A DNA stretch of 28,162 nt from an uncultured Bacteroidota bacterium (GCA_937924855.1 CALEYQ010000003.1:1-28162); one strand, 5' to 3'. Shown: positions 1-8,189, counted from the stretch's first letter. Made by a program: numbers and translations. The notes: a model not told the origin generated them from the letters alone.

Positions 1-930
1 ATGAAGGCAAATCTGGGCAATGTCTTTACCCACCGTAAGCCAGCTGGCCTGAATATTTTTTATGTTGGGCAGCATAATCCGGCTTAAGGCAATCATGCGG
101 ATGTACTCTTCCGCGCTTACGGTATTCTTTATCCCTTTCAATCTCCTGAGTAAGGTGCCGTCGTCCTGAAAGGGCCAGGGAATAAAAGCCAGAAAGCCTT
201 TGGCTCCTTCCGGTTTTTCCGCCTGTACTTCCCGTATCCAAACCAAATGCTCAAAGCGCTCTTCCAGGGTTTCAATATGTCCGAACATCATGGTGGCCGA
301 TGAAGTAATTCCCTGCCGGTGGGCTTCGCGCATGATGTCGAGCCACTCCCTTCCGCCACATTTACCCTGGGAAATCAGCCGGCGCACACGGTCGTTCAGA
401 ATTTCAGCTCCGGCCCCGGGCAATGAGTCCATTCCGGCCTCTTTCAGGGCGGCAATGATGGTTTTGTGATCCGATTTTTCAAGTCGGGTAATGTGGGCTA
501 TCTCGGGCGGACCCAGGGCATGTAACTTTATTTCGGGAAACTCAGATTTTAACTGCCGGAACAAAGTGGTGTAGAAAGAAAGGCCCAGTTCAGGGTGATG
601 GCCTCCCTGCAAAAGGAGTTGGTCGCCGCCCAACAGAATGGTTTCCTTTATTTTTTCACGGTAAACCTCAGCGCTTGTTATATAGCTTTCCGGATTACCC
701 GGAACCCTGAAAAAATTGCAAAACTTACAGTTCGCCACGCAAACATTGGTGGTGTTTACGTTTCGGTCTATCTGCCAGGTAACAATGGAATCGGGCTTTT
801 GCCTGAGCCTGAGGGTGTGCCCTATATGTATAAGGTGAGCCAAAGGAGCGTTTTTAAACAGGTAAACCCCCTCCTCAATGCTCAGGAATTCCAGTCCTAA
901 AGCTTTATTGTATAAATCATGTAGGTTCAA
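1..930 (-). CDS. mqnC: Dehypoxanthine futalosine cyclase MqnC (3' end cut off by the window)
   Basis: Radical SAM enzyme of the futalosine route to menaquinone; it cyclises dehypoxanthine futalosine to the cyclic product. The first 310 codons are present and the reading frame runs off the left edge. A radical SAM cysteine cluster is seen as CVANCKFC (C64, C68, C71), preceded by the family block TWQIDRNVNTTNVC. Other family blocks are LLQGGHHPELGLSFY, LHALGPPEI and DSLPGAGAEI. No ATG lies in frame upstream of the conserved start. The TTG at 928-930, giving MNLHDLYNKALGLEFLS, places the start where relatives begin, so a TTG start is inferred. The gene is divergent from the aminopeptidase. MqnE is a related radical SAM enzyme, but these blocks fit MqnC better. 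Confidence 0.93.
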   Translation of the reverse strand, partial: MNLHDLYNKALGLEFLSIEEGVYLFKNAPLAHLIHIGHTLRLRQKPDSIVTWQIDRNVNTTNVCVANCKFCNFFRVPGNPESYITSAEVYREKIKETILLGGDQLLLQGGHHPELGLSFYTTLFRQLKSEFPEIKLHALGPPEIAHITRLEKSDHKTIIAALKEAGMDSLPGAGAEILNDRVRRLISQGKCGGREWLDIMREAHRQGITSSATMMFGHIETLEERFEHLVWIREVQAEKPEGAKGFLAFIPWPFQDDGTLLRRLKGIKNTVSAEEYIRMIALSRIMLPNIKNIQASWLTVGKDIAQICLH

Positions 931-944
931 AAAACCGTTTTTTG

Positions 945-952
945 TACATTTA
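945..952 (+). promoter_or_regulatory. Possible -7 promoter box for the M17 aminopeptidase gene
   Basis: TACATTTA matches the Bacteroidota -7 element TAnnTTTG at all positions but the last and lies 22 bases before the ATG at 975. No clear -33 TTG is seen at the usual distance. It also sits upstream of the divergent mqnC start. Confidence 0.3.
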
Positions 953-974
953 CTTCCCTCAAAATTACAAACAA

Positions 975-2402
975 ATGACGAAGATCGGGAAAGCCGGCTC
1001 AAGCCCAAAAAGCAAAGATGTAATATTTATCGCCCGCCAAACCGGGAAACTTAAAAAAGCCGGTCTCGAACCCTCGGAATTATCTTATCTGGAAAAGATC
1101 TGGAACCGCGAAGGGAAGTCAGTATTTTCAATTCCCCGCCTCAATGGCCTTGCCGTGGTTTACAAACCCTCGGGAAGTTTAAAAGGCGATGCATTGCTTG
1201 AGGATGCCCGCCGTCAGGGAGTTGGGCTGACCGACATATGGAATGACAACCGTGTTTCGGAAGCACATATTGTAGATCTGGAAGGCAATGCCGATCTCAC
1301 TCTTGCCCTCGCCGAGGGCATGGCTCTTTCCAATTACCAGTTCCTGGAATATAAACTCGAAAAGAAAAAAAACACCCTTTCCTCCATTCTCATTTCTTCC
1401 GCACGGGTTAGTCCTCGTGCTGCCGAACTGCTCAACATTAAGGTTAAAGCCACCTGCAAAGCCCGCGACCTGGTAAATCATCCGGTTCATTTTCTGAATG
1501 CAATGCAACTGGGTAAGGAATTTCAGGCCATGGGAAAGGAAGCCGGATTTTCGGTTCAGGTGTTTAATAAAAGTAAAATCGAATCCCTGAAAATGGGAGG
1601 GCTGCTTGCGGTAAATAAAGGAAGCGTTGATCCACCCACCTTCACGGTAATGGAATATAAACCCGCGCGGTATAAAAACAAAAAGCCCTTGGTGCTTGTG
1701 GGTAAGGGCGTTGTGTATGATACGGGTGGCTTGAGTTTGAAGCCAACCCCCAACAGTATGGATATGATGAAGTGCGACATGGGTGGTGCCGCCGTGGCAG
1801 GATGTGCCATTTATGCTGCCGCCCTGGCAAAACTCCCCCTGCATATTGTGGCTTTGGTTCCTGCTACCGATAATCGCCCCGGAGGGAATGCTTATGCCCC
1901 GGGCGATGTTATTACCATGATGAGCGGACTAAAAGTTGAAATGCTCAATGCTGATGCAGAGGGCCGGATGATACTTGCCGATGCACTTCATTTTGCCGAG
2001 CGTTATGATCCTGAATTAATCCTGGAATTTTCTACCCTCACCGGTGCAGCTAAAGCGGCAATTGGGCAATATGGCGTGGTGGGTATGGGTACGCTTGGCG
2101 AAAAAGAGAAAAACGGACTCAAAAAATCCGGCTCCAAAGTACATGAAAGAATTGCAGAGTTTCCTTTTTGGCCCGAATACGACGACCTCTTGAAATCGGA
2201 TGTGGGAGAATTAAAAAATATAGGAGGTCCGGAAGCCGGTGCCATCACAGCCGGGAGGTTTTTATTGCGGTTCACGAAAAAACCCTTTTTTCATTTTGAT
2301 ATTGCGGGAGCCGCTTTCCTTCAGCAAAAAGACCATTGGAAGCCTAAAGGTGGCACGGGAGTTGGAGTAAGACTTTTATTTGATTATTTTTTAAATCGAT
2401 AA
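975..2402 (+). CDS. pepA: M17 family leucyl aminopeptidase
   Basis: Cytosolic two-metal aminopeptidase that removes N-terminal residues from peptides. The product has 475 residues, with a divergent N-terminal domain (about 1-155) and the M17 catalytic domain after it. The metal and catalytic residues line up with the family: K244 and D249 in VGKGVVYDTGG, K256 in LSLKP, D268 in MKCDMGG, and D327, E329 and R331 in NADAEGRM, which replaces the usual NTDAEGRL. I chose the ATG at 975; an in-frame TTG 33 bases upstream overlaps the likely promoter box. There is no signal peptide. Only 7 bases separate the stop from the next gene, so the two are probably cotranscribed. Confidence 0.93.
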   Translation: MTKIGKAGSSPKSKDVIFIARQTGKLKKAGLEPSELSYLEKIWNREGKSVFSIPRLNGLAVVYKPSGSLKGDALLEDARRQGVGLTDIWNDNRVSEAHIVDLEGNADLTLALAEGMALSNYQFLEYKLEKKKNTLSSILISSARVSPRAAELLNIKVKATCKARDLVNHPVHFLNAMQLGKEFQAMGKEAGFSVQVFNKSKIESLKMGGLLAVNKGSVDPPTFTVMEYKPARYKNKKPLVLVGKGVVYDTGGLSLKPTPNSMDMMKCDMGGAAVAGCAIYAAALAKLPLHIVALVPATDNRPGGNAYAPGDVITMMSGLKVEMLNADAEGRMILADALHFAERYDPELILEFSTLTGAAKAAIGQYGVVGMGTLGEKEKNGLKKSGSKVHERIAEFPFWPEYDDLLKSDVGELKNIGGPEAGAITAGRFLLRFTKKPFFHFDIAGAAFLQQKDHWKPKGGTGVGVRLLFDYFLNR

Positions 2403-2409
2403 ACACCCC

Positions 2410-3546
2410 ATGGCTTCAAGAATTGCTCTTTTTGCACTTCTGTCCACAGCCCTGTTTTTTAGCCCGGCATTTTTTAATCCGGGTAAGAACCATTCACTTC
2501 TTATTGCAGAGTTTGATCCTAAGGCCGGTTCCAACCAGATTCAGCATTTGTTTGCTTACCGGTTTCAGGATGGCAAATTTTCCGGAAAGGAAAAACTCCT
2601 GAGTGTTTCAGGCATGAAAGACCCCCAGAAGGGAACCTATGTTCGTTTCGATCTGGGGAATTGCCGGATTTATAAAAACAGATATGTTATTACCGGTATC
2701 GGAAATGTAATTGATGTGTTGGAAAAAAAGGTAATTCTCGACCAGCGCGATAAATTTATCAAAGCCCATGGCGACAGCCTGATTTTTTATACCAATGATA
2801 TTTTCAAAGGGAAATATTATTCGGTTCTTAAATTGAAAACCGGGGAATATGCACCCGTTCAGGACTTGTTGTTCAAAGCAATTCCCGGAAAAGATATTGA
2901 AGTGGACTATTCAACCCGTCAGTTTAAAATTTACTTATACCCTCAGGGCGCCTCAAAGGTACTTTTGGTACCTGATGCCGGTTATGGGGAAGATCCTTCG
3001 GCAAGAAAAGAGAAATCGGTTCAAACCCCCTTTGTCTGGCTTGATAATACCTACTTTGTTTTTCCTCATTACAGTCAGTCGCGCGACTTTTGCACCCTTT
3101 ATAAAGTAAATGCCGAAACAAAAGCCCAGGAGAAAATCGGAGAAATAGACAACATTCCTTCCGTTGCTTTTAATTCCTTTTTCATGTACGACAGCAAAGA
3201 GAATCTGGTTTATGTGTGCGGCAAAGGGAACTTTATTGTAGACTGGAAAAAGAAGAAAGTAAACCAGGCTTTTACCGAGGATCTGGGTCAGGGTTTTCAG
3301 GGCGATGTGGAAGAAAAACCGGGGCAGGGACGAACCTTCCGGTTTCTGGATGCTGAAATTGGAAAATACTTTTGCGATTTAAGGAAATGTAAAACATATC
3401 CCGGATTTATCGCGGTTCCTTACGATATGGTAATGTCGGGCGAACGCTATCCTCAGGGAGTTATGGTTTGGGATGCGCTATCCAAAAAATGGCGGGATAT
3501 GAATGTAATGGATCTGGCTGCCGTGGTGGGTTGGATAGATGGCTAA
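2410..3546 (+). CDS. Uncharacterised exported protein (378 aa)
   Basis: I do not recognise the family. Residues 1-22 form a hydrophobic N-terminus (MASRIALFALLSTALFFSPA) that looks like a signal peptide without a lipobox cysteine, so the protein is probably periplasmic or secreted. The rest is rich in short beta-strand-like stretches with recurring aromatic and glycine turns (YVITGIGNVIDVL, FVWLDNTYFVF, NLVYVCGKGNFIVDW). This would fit a beta-propeller-like fold, but I see no named repeat signature. It starts 7 bases after the aminopeptidase stop and ends 4 bases inside the convergent HEAT-like gene. Function unknown. Confidence 0.75.
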   Translation: MASRIALFALLSTALFFSPAFFNPGKNHSLLIAEFDPKAGSNQIQHLFAYRFQDGKFSGKEKLLSVSGMKDPQKGTYVRFDLGNCRIYKNRYVITGIGNVIDVLEKKVILDQRDKFIKAHGDSLIFYTNDIFKGKYYSVLKLKTGEYAPVQDLLFKAIPGKDIEVDYSTRQFKIYLYPQGASKVLLVPDAGYGEDPSARKEKSVQTPFVWLDNTYFVFPHYSQSRDFCTLYKVNAETKAQEKIGEIDNIPSVAFNSFFMYDSKENLVYVCGKGNFIVDWKKKKVNQAFTEDLGQGFQGDVEEKPGQGRTFRFLDAEIGKYFCDLRKCKTYPGFIAVPYDMVMSGERYPQGVMVWDALSKKWRDMNVMDLAAVVGWIDG

Positions 3547-4094
3547 CCTTTTTCGGCCGCCCTGTTTATTTCCCGGATTAATTTTTTTCCGCGGTAAGAA
3601 ATTGCAGCACCTGCACCGGGCAAAATTCTTTCCAAAAGGCTTTTTAACTCACCGCCTGTTTCCGGATATCGGGGAAAAATTTTCGCAAGTATGGTAATGG
3701 CATAAGCCCGGGAGGCAATGGTTTCCGAAGCATCCTCAAGGGTTCGCACCGCAAAATCAAAAACTTTTCCTTCCAGGGCGGAAGGAATTTCACCCGATTC
3801 GAAAACCCGTAATCCACCTCTTCTGACACCGGGATGAAGACCGGAGCGAAGGGTAGCTTCTAAAATTTTCTTTTTGTGTGGATTTAAGATTTCCGGCTTT
3901 TGGTCGCTGATATAGGCCATGGCCCAGGCAGCCAGGCGGGCGGTTTCCTGATCTTTGTCGGCAAAAGCCTTAATTAAATCATTTAAGGCCCTTTCCGAAC
4001 GCATTGCTTTCAAAGCCAGGCTCATGGCAGCAGGTTTCGTGACCTGTACCTGGATCTGATTTCCTGAAGCGGGCCATTTTGGTTTTCCTGACAT
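3543..4094 (-). CDS. HEAT-like alpha-helical repeat protein (183 aa)
   Basis: The product is all-helical in character, with short alanine- and leucine-rich helix pairs such as ERALNDLIKAFADKDQETARLAAWAMAYI and ETIASRAYAITILAKIF. This resembles HEAT or ARM repeats used as protein-binding scaffolds. No enzymatic motif, signal peptide or membrane segment is seen, so it should be cytosolic. The ATG at 4094 lies only 28 bases from the divergent pdxA start, so the two genes share a very compact promoter region. The 3' end overlaps the convergent secreted-protein gene by 4 bases. The partner is unknown. Confidence 0.7.
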   Translation of the reverse strand: MSGKPKWPASGNQIQVQVTKPAAMSLALKAMRSERALNDLIKAFADKDQETARLAAWAMAYISDQKPEILNPHKKKILEATLRSGLHPGVRRGGLRVFESGEIPSALEGKVFDFAVRTLEDASETIASRAYAITILAKIFPRYPETGGELKSLLERILPGAGAAISYRGKKLIREINRAAEKG

Positions 4095-4107
4095 AGCGGC
4101 AAAATGG

Positions 4108-4115
4108 TAATTTTA
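4108..4115 (+). promoter_or_regulatory. Possible -7 box for pdxA
   Basis: TAATTTTA matches TAnnTTTG except for the last base and ends 7 bases before the pdxA ATG, implying a very short or absent leader. It abuts the minus-strand box for the divergent gene. Confidence 0.3.
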
Positions 4116-4123
4116 CAAAATTA
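4116..4123 (-). promoter_or_regulatory. Possible -7 box for the HEAT-like gene
   Basis: On the minus strand the sequence reads TAATTTTG, a full match to TAnnTTTG, 21 bases upstream of the ATG at 4094. It overlaps the first base of the pdxA start codon, so the two divergent promoters may exclude one another. No clear -33 element was found. Confidence 0.35.
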
Positions 4124-5178
4124 TGAGCGATCAGAAAATTAAAATAGCCATCAGTCAGGGAGATGTAAATGGTATCGGATGGGAAGTAATTCTCAAAACT
4201 TTTTCCGACCCCACCCTTTTTGAATATTGTATTCCCGCCGTTTTCAGCAATATGAAAACTGCGAATTTTCACAGGAAAGCGCTCGGGAACGAGGAATACC
4301 CTCTGTTTTCCGTTAAGCCAGGGGAAGCTCTTCAGCAGCGAAAAATAAATATCGTTACGATTTTTGAAGAAGAATTGCCCCTGCAACCGGGAAAAGCCGA
4401 CCCCGCCCTTGGTAAATATGCTGTTTCCTCACTTCATGCAGCTACTGAAGCCGTTTTGTCGGGCTATTGCGATGTTTTACTTACGGCTCCCCTGAATAAA
4501 AACATTGTCCATTCCGATGACTTTCCCTTTAAAGGCCATACTTCATATCTGGAGCAGAAATCGGGAACCGGAACCAGTCTGATGTTGCTTTGTTCTTCTG
4601 AAATGCGTGTGGGTCTCGTTACCGAGCATGTGGCTATTTCCCAGGTTGCTTTCCGGATTACAACCGAAGGCATAATGGCAAAATTGAAAGTGTTTCAGCA
4701 AGCCCTGAAGCGTGATTTCGGATTGACAAAGCCACGCATCGCTGTGTTAGGATTGAACCCTCATGCCGGCGATGGCGGAACCATTGGAAGTGAAGAACAG
4801 ACCCTTATTATTCCGGCCATTCAGCAAATGGAAAAAGAAAACCTGCTGATAAAAGGCCCCTACGCCGCCGACGGATTTTTCGGCTCCGGAGCCTGGCGGT
4901 CTTTTGATGGAATACTTGCCATGTACCACGACCAGGGATTAGGACCCTTTAAGGCGCTTTCTTTTTCCGAAGGGGTGAACTATACAGCAGGGCTGCCCTT
5001 CGTTCGAACCAGTCCTGATCATGGAACCGGATTTGATATTGCCGGAAAAAATCTGGCCAACCCTGCTTCATTCCGGAATGCACTTTATTTTGCCCTGGAT
5101 GTATTCCGGAAGCGTAAGGAATTTGATCAGCTTACGGCTAATCCTCTGGCATCTCAGCCCCTTAAGCGGGAAAGATAA
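4123..5178 (+). CDS. pdxA: 4-hydroxythreonine-4-phosphate dehydrogenase PdxA
   Basis: NAD-dependent enzyme of pyridoxal phosphate synthesis. It oxidises 4-phosphohydroxy-L-threonine; after decarboxylation the product is condensed by PdxJ with DXP, which the Dxs at the right end of this window makes. The 351-residue length is normal. The three metal-binding histidines are all present: H139 in GHTSYLEQ, H214 in LNPHAGDGG and H269 in MYHDQGLGPFK. Further family blocks are the N-terminal GDVNGIGWEVILK and RTSPDHGTGFDIAG near the C-terminus. Cytosolic, no signal peptide. A strong hairpin overlaps the stop codon. No pdxJ is seen in the window. Confidence 0.96.
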   Translation: MSDQKIKIAISQGDVNGIGWEVILKTFSDPTLFEYCIPAVFSNMKTANFHRKALGNEEYPLFSVKPGEALQQRKINIVTIFEEELPLQPGKADPALGKYAVSSLHAATEAVLSGYCDVLLTAPLNKNIVHSDDFPFKGHTSYLEQKSGTGTSLMLLCSSEMRVGLVTEHVAISQVAFRITTEGIMAKLKVFQQALKRDFGLTKPRIAVLGLNPHAGDGGTIGSEEQTLIIPAIQQMEKENLLIKGPYAADGFFGSGAWRSFDGILAMYHDQGLGPFKALSFSEGVNYTAGLPFVRTSPDHGTGFDIAGKNLANPASFRNALYFALDVFRKRKEFDQLTANPLASQPLKRER

Positions 5179-5187
5179 TTCCCGCTT
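5164..5187 (+). terminator. Hairpin across the pdxA stop codon
   Basis: AAGCGGGAA and TTCCCGCTT form a perfect 9-base-pair stem with a 6-base loop that contains the TAA stop codon. The following run of T is weak and begins about 6 bases after the stem. A transcription terminator or 3'-end-protecting structure is likely. Confidence 0.5.
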
Positions 5188-5238
5188 GAAACCTTTTTGG
5201 TTTTATCCGTATAAGGAACTCTACACTTCACGGCGGCT

Positions 5239-5793
5239 ATGCAGTTTATTGGCATATTTATTTTTTTTAATTTGTTTTCATCCCCTTACGACGGATGGAC
5301 CGAGGAACAATGGCGGAAAGCTTCAACTGCCGATGCCATAAATCACCTTACCGCTGAGGAAAAGCAAATATTTACCTATGTGAATCTGGCCCGCATGTAT
5401 CCGGCCGATTTTGCTGAAAAGTACATTGCCGCTGAGAAAAATAAATCCTCTTACCATAAATCCCTCTATAAGACGTTGAAAACCATGCAGCCCGTTGGCC
5501 TTTATTATTACGATGAGGAAATGTATCAGTTCGCCAAATGCTTTGCCAAGGAAATGGGAAAGTGGGGAATAGTTGGTCATACACGCAAAAAGTGTCCCAA
5601 GGGGAATTTTGCCGAATGCTGTGCTTACGGTTCCGATACGGGAAAGGAAATTGTACTTCAATTACTGATTGATCAGGGCGTACCCGGGCTTGGGCACAGG
5701 GTTACTTTGCTTTCGCCCAATTTCACGAAAATGGGGGCCAGCATTCAAAAACACAAAACGTACAGAACCGGTGCCACGCTTGATATTATTTAG
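5239..5793 (+). CDS. Exported CAP-domain (SCP/PR-1-like) protein
   Basis: A 184-residue protein with a hydrophobic N-terminus (residues 1-16) that looks like a signal peptide, followed by a CAP-superfamily domain. The family hallmarks are NLARMYPADFAEKYI (49-63), H114 in VGHTRKK, E126 in NFAECCAYG and H153 in GLGHRVTLLSPNFTKMGAS. H114, E126 and H153 correspond to the CAP cavity residues. Bacterial CAP proteins are mostly uncharacterised; binding of small hydrophobic molecules or a role at the cell surface is possible. The cysteines at 101, 119, 127 and 128 could form disulfides outside the cytoplasm. The gene lies 60 bases after pdxA, beyond the hairpin, so it may have its own transcript. Confidence 0.82.
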   Translation: MQFIGIFIFFNLFSSPYDGWTEEQWRKASTADAINHLTAEEKQIFTYVNLARMYPADFAEKYIAAEKNKSSYHKSLYKTLKTMQPVGLYYYDEEMYQFAKCFAKEMGKWGIVGHTRKKCPKGNFAECCAYGSDTGKEIVLQLLIDQGVPGLGHRVTLLSPNFTKMGASIQKHKTYRTGATLDII

Positions 5794-5843
5794 CCGGGAA
5801 ATATAAATAATGTCACTTCCTTAAAATTTTAATCTTAAATAGG

Positions 5844-5851
5844 TAGTTTTG
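5844..5851 (+). promoter_or_regulatory. -7 promoter box for the YwqK/MORN-repeat gene
   Basis: TAGTTTTG is a full match to TAnnTTTG and lies only 7 bases before the ATG at 5859, so the transcript would be almost leaderless. The -33 element is not obvious. Confidence 0.4.
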
Positions 5852-5858
5852 GTGTCGC

Positions 5859-7616
5859 ATGAAAACACCCATCATATATTCTGTTTTCTTTCTATTTACC
5901 CTGAGCTCCTTTTCGCAACCGGTGGTGGAGTATTGGGACAAAGAGGAAACCAAAAAGAAATCCGAAACAAACTACCGGAAGGGCATTGCCCATGGGAAAT
6001 ATACCCTATGGCATAAAAACGGCAAAACAGCCAAAACCGGACTTTATGAGGACGGACTGGAGCATGGCACCTGGAAATCTTTTTATGAAGACGGAAAGCC
6101 AAAAGCGGAGGAGAATTACCGGCTCGGAAAGAAAGATGGAAGATTTATTTTCTGGTATGCCAATGGAAAAAAAGCCCAGGAGGCCTTTTATAAGTCCGAC
6201 GCGCCCGACAGCACCTGGACCGGATGGTATGAAAACGGGAATCTGAAAAGCGTAGAAAATTTTCAGGCCAAATCTTCCAGTTACATGTGGGCAAGTACAA
6301 AGCATGGAAATTTTACCTATTACTACGAAAACGGAAAAAAGGAATCGGAAGGTCACTTTGTGCTGAACGACCCCGAAGGCCTTTATACCGAGTGGTATGA
6401 AAAAGGAAACAAGAAAATGGAGGGGAATTTTTCCAAAGGTGCAAAAACCGGGAAATGGACCTTCTGGTACGAAAACGGCAAGAAGAAGGAAGAAACGGAA
6501 TTTCGGGACAAAAAATATTTTATCCTGAACTATTGGGACGAAAACGGGAAGCAATGGGTTACAAATGGAGCCGGAACATACCGTGTGTTTTATCCCAATG
6601 GAGCCCGTAAAGGCGAAGGTCCGGTAAAGGATGGCTCGCAGGATGGGGAATGGCTTTTATTTGATCAGGATGGTCGTAAGGAGCATTTAATAACCTATTC
6701 CGAAGGAAAAAAGAAAGGGAAGTGCATTAATTATTTTATGGATGGAACCGTGAAGAGCGAGGGAGCCTTTAATGATGAATTGAAAACAGGTTATTGGAAA
6801 TGGTATTACAAAAGCGGAAAAACGGAGATGGAAGGGACCCTGGATAATGAAATAAGAACCGGAAAATGGAAGTATTATTATCCGAATGGGAACAAAGAAT
6901 CGGAGGGTTGGTATAAGAATGACAATCAGGATTCCTTATGGGTGTTTTGGTATGAGAACGGACAATTGTGGAAAAAGGGAATGCACAAAAACAATCGTCG
7001 GCACGGGCTATGGGAATTCTGGCACTCTACCGGAAAGCCTGCTCAGAAAGGGAATTATAATATGAACCAGGAGGATGGTCTGTGGGAAGCCTGGTATGAA
7101 AACGGACAAACCAAAGACAAAGGCTACTTTAAAGTTGGCATCATGGATGGCAAATGGGAAGGATACTATCCCAACGGCATAAAAAAATATGAAGGAGCGT
7201 ATAAAGACTCTTTGAAAAACGGTTACTGGAAATATTGGTTTGATAATGGAAAAATATGGAAGGAAGGAAAATACATAAATGGGGTTCAGGATGGGTATTG
7301 GGTGTCGTGGTTAAAATCGGGGACAAAAGAAAATGAGGGGGCTTTTGTGAATGGGGAAAAAACAGGTAAATGGACCTATTATTTTTTGTTCGGTGCTAAA
7401 CGAAAAGAAGAAAATTACAAATTCGGGAAATTACATGGGAAAGCCATTGAGTATTACGACAATGGGAAGGTGCTGAGTAAAACCGGATATTTACTGGTAC
7501 GACAGGATAAAGATAAACCCTGGGTAAGTGTAAAGCAGTGCACCTGGACTTATTACGACAAAGAGGGGAAGGTAATCCGCGAAGAGAAATACAAAAAAGG
7601 GGCTAAAGTAAATTAG
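5859..7616 (+). CDS. Exported YwqK/MORN-type repeat protein (585 aa)
   Basis: After a signal peptide (MKTPIIYSVFFLFTLSSFSQ) the whole protein is about 22 tandem repeats of roughly 23 residues. They share the pattern G-x-W-x-x-W-Y-E-N-G-x-K-x-x-E-G-x-(FY), as in WTFWYENGKKKEETEF and WKYYYPNGNKESEGWY. This is the MORN-variant repeat found in the so-called YwqK family antitoxins and in many large Bacteroidota surface proteins. Each unit is expected to be a beta-hairpin, so together they should make one long solenoid. No catalytic domain, anchor or sorting tail is seen, and no toxin partner lies next to it, so an antitoxin role is not supported here. A structural or binding role outside the cytoplasm is my inference. 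Confidence 0.85.
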   Translation: MKTPIIYSVFFLFTLSSFSQPVVEYWDKEETKKKSETNYRKGIAHGKYTLWHKNGKTAKTGLYEDGLEHGTWKSFYEDGKPKAEENYRLGKKDGRFIFWYANGKKAQEAFYKSDAPDSTWTGWYENGNLKSVENFQAKSSSYMWASTKHGNFTYYYENGKKESEGHFVLNDPEGLYTEWYEKGNKKMEGNFSKGAKTGKWTFWYENGKKKEETEFRDKKYFILNYWDENGKQWVTNGAGTYRVFYPNGARKGEGPVKDGSQDGEWLLFDQDGRKEHLITYSEGKKKGKCINYFMDGTVKSEGAFNDELKTGYWKWYYKSGKTEMEGTLDNEIRTGKWKYYYPNGNKESEGWYKNDNQDSLWVFWYENGQLWKKGMHKNNRRHGLWEFWHSTGKPAQKGNYNMNQEDGLWEAWYENGQTKDKGYFKVGIMDGKWEGYYPNGIKKYEGAYKDSLKNGYWKYWFDNGKIWKEGKYINGVQDGYWVSWLKSGTKENEGAFVNGEKTGKWTYYFLFGAKRKEENYKFGKLHGKAIEYYDNGKVLSKTGYLLVRQDKDKPWVSVKQCTWTYYDKEGKVIREEKYKKGAKVN

Positions 7617-7637
7617 CCCCCTTAAATCATGTTTTCA

Positions 7638-7928
7638 TTACGACCGTCTTACCTTGTGAATCCGGTGATGATGATGGTGATGACCGGATTTTCTTAAGGT
7701 TGTGCTCCGGGGTCCATCCGATTTTGATTTCTCTTTCGTGGATGTTATCCAGGCGAAGGTTACAATTACGCCAACACCAATACACATAACGGCAAAGGTG
7801 ATAACGTCTTTCCAGGTCAATCCGAAATACTCGGGTAGTGACTTATCCTGAGCAAAAATCTCAGGAGACACGAAAACCAGGAACAGCAAGAGCCATAATC
7901 CCGGATTTTTAATAATATGTTTACTCAT
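7638..7928 (-). CDS. Small membrane protein with a natural C-terminal His6 tract (96 aa)
   Basis: Residues 1-26 look like a signal peptide ending in FAQ, residues 42-61 form a second hydrophobic span (VITFAVMCIGVGVIVTFAWI), and a basic tail follows. The tail has six consecutive histidines (83-88) and another at 91, then KVRRS. With the signal peptide cleaved, a single-pass protein with its charged tail in the cytoplasm is the simplest topology. The histidines could bind nickel, zinc or copper, but no known metal chaperone motif is recognised. It is convergent with the repeat-protein gene (21 bases between the ends). The function is unknown. A signal peptide, a membrane span and ATG in a sensible context support a real gene. 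Confidence 0.6.
   Translation of the reverse strand: MSKHIIKNPGLWLLLFLVFVSPEIFAQDKSLPEYFGLTWKDVITFAVMCIGVGVIVTFAWITSTKEKSKSDGPRSTTLRKSGHHHHHHRIHKVRRS
7659..7690. repeat. Inverted repeat bracketing the His6 codons
   Basis: AATCCGGT (7659-7666) and ACCGGATT (7683-7690) form a perfect 8-base-pair stem around 16 bases that carry the histidine codons of the small membrane protein. It may be an mRNA hairpin or chance codon symmetry (KSG against RIH). Confidence 0.4.
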
Positions 7929-8042
7929 AACGGTGGTTTTTAGGGGGTTATATTGATATAATCAGGTTTCCTGTATGAAATCCCCATAGGGATTACCCCT
8001 GGTCTTTTGAGCCGCCGTCCTATATATTAGACGCTTTAAAAC

Positions 8043-8090
8043 CCGGAAAGTTGCGTTATTCCGGCCCCTTTTTGAAACTGGTGTTTCAAA
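8043..8090. repeat. Two consecutive hairpins upstream of ispG
   Basis: CCGGAA and TTCCGG (8043-8064, 10-base loop) are followed by TTTGAAAC and GTTTCAAA (8071-8090, loop TGGT). They sit in the 268-base gap between the His-tail gene and ispG, about 90 bases upstream of the ispG promoter box. No T-run follows, so they are not typical terminators. Confidence 0.4.
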
Positions 8091-8181
8091 ATGACGACCA
8101 AAACCGTTTAAGTACTGGGGGAATTTTGTTTGTTAAATAATTGTTAAGTATGCCCGGGAGGGTAAAAAACCTGTGAATCAC

Positions 8182-8189
8182 TAACTTTG
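8182..8189 (+). promoter_or_regulatory. -7 promoter box for ispG
   Basis: TAACTTTG is a full match to TAnnTTTG and ends 7 bases before the ispG ATG. A -33 TTG at the usual distance is not evident. If used, the upstream hairpins at 8043-8090 lie outside the ispG transcript. Confidence 0.45.

Noticed and set aside
595..900. 101-codon plus-strand frame
   Set aside because: It is the antisense of mqnC, whose radical SAM motif lies on the other strand.
1179..1844. 221-codon minus-strand frame opposite the aminopeptidase gene
   Set aside because: The plus strand encodes all M17 catalytic residues; the antisense product has no recognisable motif.
6006..6554. 182-codon minus-strand frame opposite the repeat-protein gene
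   Set aside because: It is antisense of the repetitive WYENG codons and reads as low-complexity Phe/Val/Pro text.
5859..7616. YwqK antitoxin of a toxin-antitoxin pair
   Set aside because: The protein has a signal peptide and no toxin-like gene is adjacent; only the repeat type is supported.
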